Made by a program: the position numbers and the translations under genes. The notes under the pieces are model-generated. The model ran no database searches. It was not told the origin of the DNA and worked only from the letters and a program-made list of their open reading frames with translations. From positions 310,001 through 374,000 of the forward strand of contig JAHLEZ010000011.1 of assembly GCA_020726505.1 (NCBI GenBank): DNA of 64,000 bases, given 5' to 3'. Origin of the DNA: Leptodontidium sp. MPI-SDFR-AT-0119. Lineage: Eukaryota; Ascomycota; Leotiomycetes; Helotiales; Leptodontidiaceae. Shown in pieces: positions 62,391 through 64,000 of the stretch (position 1 is its first letter; every line of letters begins with the position of its first letter).

Positions 62391-62783
62391 AGAAACAAGA
62401 AACTAACAACAGTAATAGGTGCGGCTGTTGAGTCTTTCAATTCCAATACTTCCCCTATTGGTAAGGAAATTTCGAGTCCCTGAGCGATGCATTAATTGCT
62501 GCTTTGGGGGTTTAAAACAAGATCAAAGTCGAGACGAGGATATCGGCCAGCGAAAGAACCATGAAGAGGCGAGAAGTGGAGTAGTGGAGTAGTGTGGTTG
62601 GAGCAAGTTTGTGCAAAGACAGTCACCGGTCTGAGAAGTGAGAGTGAGGATTGTAGAAGACAAAGTAGGAGTGACGGGCCTGGTTTAGTTTAACAGATTG
62701 AATTTGTGGAGTGAGCGATGCGTATATGGTATAGTTGGATTTGTTCGTAGCCAGAGAATGAAAGGTCTTCCTCAAAATACTAT
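62391..62783. other. Spacer between convergent genes
   Basis: 393 bp holding only 3' flanks; nothing further seen. Confidence 0.5.
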
Positions 62784-64000
62784 CTACCACTCGATCTTTA
62801 TCCTCCCCGTACCTCGACTAACACAACTCAACATCCCACCCTCCTCCTTATCCTCCTTACTCAACGCACTCCCTCTATGTTCGACCTGTCCCTCCTTCAC
62901 CGTAACCCTACAAGCACCACAATTGCCCACTTCGCAACTACTATCAATCTCCAAGCCCGCCTCGCGAATACACTGCAAGAGCGTTTTATCCCCAGGAATA
63001 TCAATAACCTTTCCTTCTCCCTCTCCCTCACCATCTTTAACAACCTCAACCACAAACGGATCACCACTACTATCAACTTTAAAAGCCTCATAATGCACCT
63101 CATCCTCACCCATACCCAATTTCTCCACCGCCCTCTCGACACCCTCAATCATTCTCAACGGCCCACAAGTATACACACAACTACCCCAAACCTTCTCCCT
63201 CAGCACCCCTTCAATATCCATCCTCACCCCCTTATCCGCCTCATAAAGCACAACCCTCCCCCTCCTCCTCAACCCCTCAATCCTCTCTTTAAACGGCACA
63301 TCCTCTTTCGACCTCACCGCAAAATGCAAGGTATAATTAAAATTAATCTTATCATAGATATCCATATGTCCCAAGAAAGCAGTGATGCCAATCCCGCCCG
63401 CAATGAAGATATGGTTCGAGAATTGCGATTTGATAGGCACGCTCTCTGTGATCTTACCGACAAGGATAGTGTCACCTTCGTGCAGAGTCTCGTGGAGGTA
63501 TTTCGAGCCTCCGCGGCTGTGTTCATCGAGTGCGACGCCTAGTGTGAATTTACTCCTCGAGCCACTGACGATGGAATACGACCTAAGTAATCCGTTGGGT
63601 AGTTTGAGGCGCACGAAACATCCTGGATCGAGTTCTTCGTCTCCCTCTTCACCATGACCGGATTTGGAGGGGTTGGAGAAGATGAATGATGAGATACGTG
63701 GTGTTTCAGTGGTTTTGGAGAGGAGGGTGTATTCCTCCCATTTCTCGGGCTCTTTGGGTTTGTTTTTCTCGGCTTCGGCTGCGCGGAGGGTTGTGACCAT
63801 GCGTTTAAATGCCTTTTTGCACTCGTCTCCGAATTCGGGGATTTGTTCAAGCTTTGGTTTAGATTAGTCCATTGTCGGAATAGGGTTTTTGGACATTGGG
63901 AGAGCTTCAATGCTAGAGGTTATATGGAAGAAAAAAGGGAGAAGGTGGTGGGTTTCCACCTTAAAAAAGAAGACTAACCTGTATCAACATCTCCAAATTC
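62784..64000 (-). CDS. FMN/2Fe-2S oxidoreductase (phthalate dioxygenase reductase type), probably C-terminal part of a MOSC fusion; 5' part beyond window
   Basis: Exons read from beyond 64000 to 63979 and 63851-62784, joined in phase 0 by a GTTAGT intron, giving LEMLIQLEQIPEFGDECKKA across the junction. After a helical linker comes a ferredoxin-reductase module: flavin-binding RSYSIVSG, then the nucleotide-binding IFIAGGIGITAFLGHMDIY and VYTCGPLRMIEGVERAV. The C-terminus is a plant-type ferredoxin with CEVGNCGAC and the fourth Cys in MLSCVSR. This order (flavin, NAD, ferredoxin at the C-terminus) is that of phthalate dioxygenase/vanillate demethylase reductases. In fungi such modules are commonly fused behind a MOSC domain; that part would lie outside the window, so the fusion is inference. 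The codon use is very GC-poor at Leu/Pro-rich antisense, but the frame is uninterrupted. Confidence 0.88.

Noticed and set aside
63539..63910. Alternative acceptor near 63,912 for the oxidoreductase gene
   Set aside because: It leads into a frame (LSQCPKTLFRQWTNLN) that misses the flavin and ferredoxin motifs; the acceptor at 63852 keeps the known domain frame.

Overview
The window reads as nuclear DNA of a filamentous ascomycete (Pezizomycotina; the gene content would suit Leotiomycetes, but that finer placement is inference). Genes are split by short introns, mostly 46-150 nt, with fungal GTNNGT donors. They lie on both strands with 0.25-5 kb spacers that are often CT-rich on the coding strand upstream of start codons. 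Coding exons were joined by hand from splice sites, reading frame and family similarity.

Left part (1-6 kb) is secretome-like: the 5' part of a secreted haem-thiolate peroxidase (chloroperoxidase/peroxygenase family, running off the left edge), a weak 97-residue ORF with a good TATA box, and a four-exon secreted PL1 pectate lyase. A 4.8-kb gene-free stretch with a 16-bp x4 tandem repeat and a C22 tract follows. Then come a GNA-2-type G-protein alpha subunit (minus strand), a 3.3-kb shared upstream region with three perfect palindromes, and a very large gene encoding a 12-TM MFS transporter behind about 1,800 residues of Ser/Pro/Arg-rich, probably disordered sequence.

Middle part (24-46 kb) is mostly housekeeping. 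It holds ribosomal protein eS24, divergent from an Efm3/FAM86-type eEF2 lysine methyltransferase; a small secreted, possibly GPI-anchored protein; an 1,881-residue protein whose N-terminal and internal domains look like coilin; a dienelactone hydrolase; Rrp7; the meiotic recombinase Dmc1 (13 exons, three GC-AG introns); a 52-residue membrane protein; and the seven-knuckle CCHC protein Gis2/CNBP with a 12-nt exon. Several of these act in RNA or ribosome metabolism (coilin-like, Rrp7, eS24, Efm3, Gis2, U5-40K). Their proximity is more likely chance than an operon-like arrangement.

Right part (47-64 kb) has a two-TM hypothetical protein; the U5 snRNP 40-kDa WD40 protein, divergent over 248 bp from the TRAPP subunit Bet3 (with a 9-nt exon); an aquaporin with long soluble tails; a nuclear-looking unknown protein; and two apparently decayed genes side by side, a DUF6594-like membrane protein with three in-frame stops and an unknown gene with a frame break and a stop. 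The right edge cuts a MOSC-type FMN/2Fe-2S oxidoreductase.

The observations most worth following are the coilin-like protein, the giant MFS fusion with a possible missed C-terminal exon, the three GC-AG introns in Dmc1, the two microexons, and the decayed DUF6594 locus. No transposon, CRISPR array, rRNA or convincing tRNA was seen.
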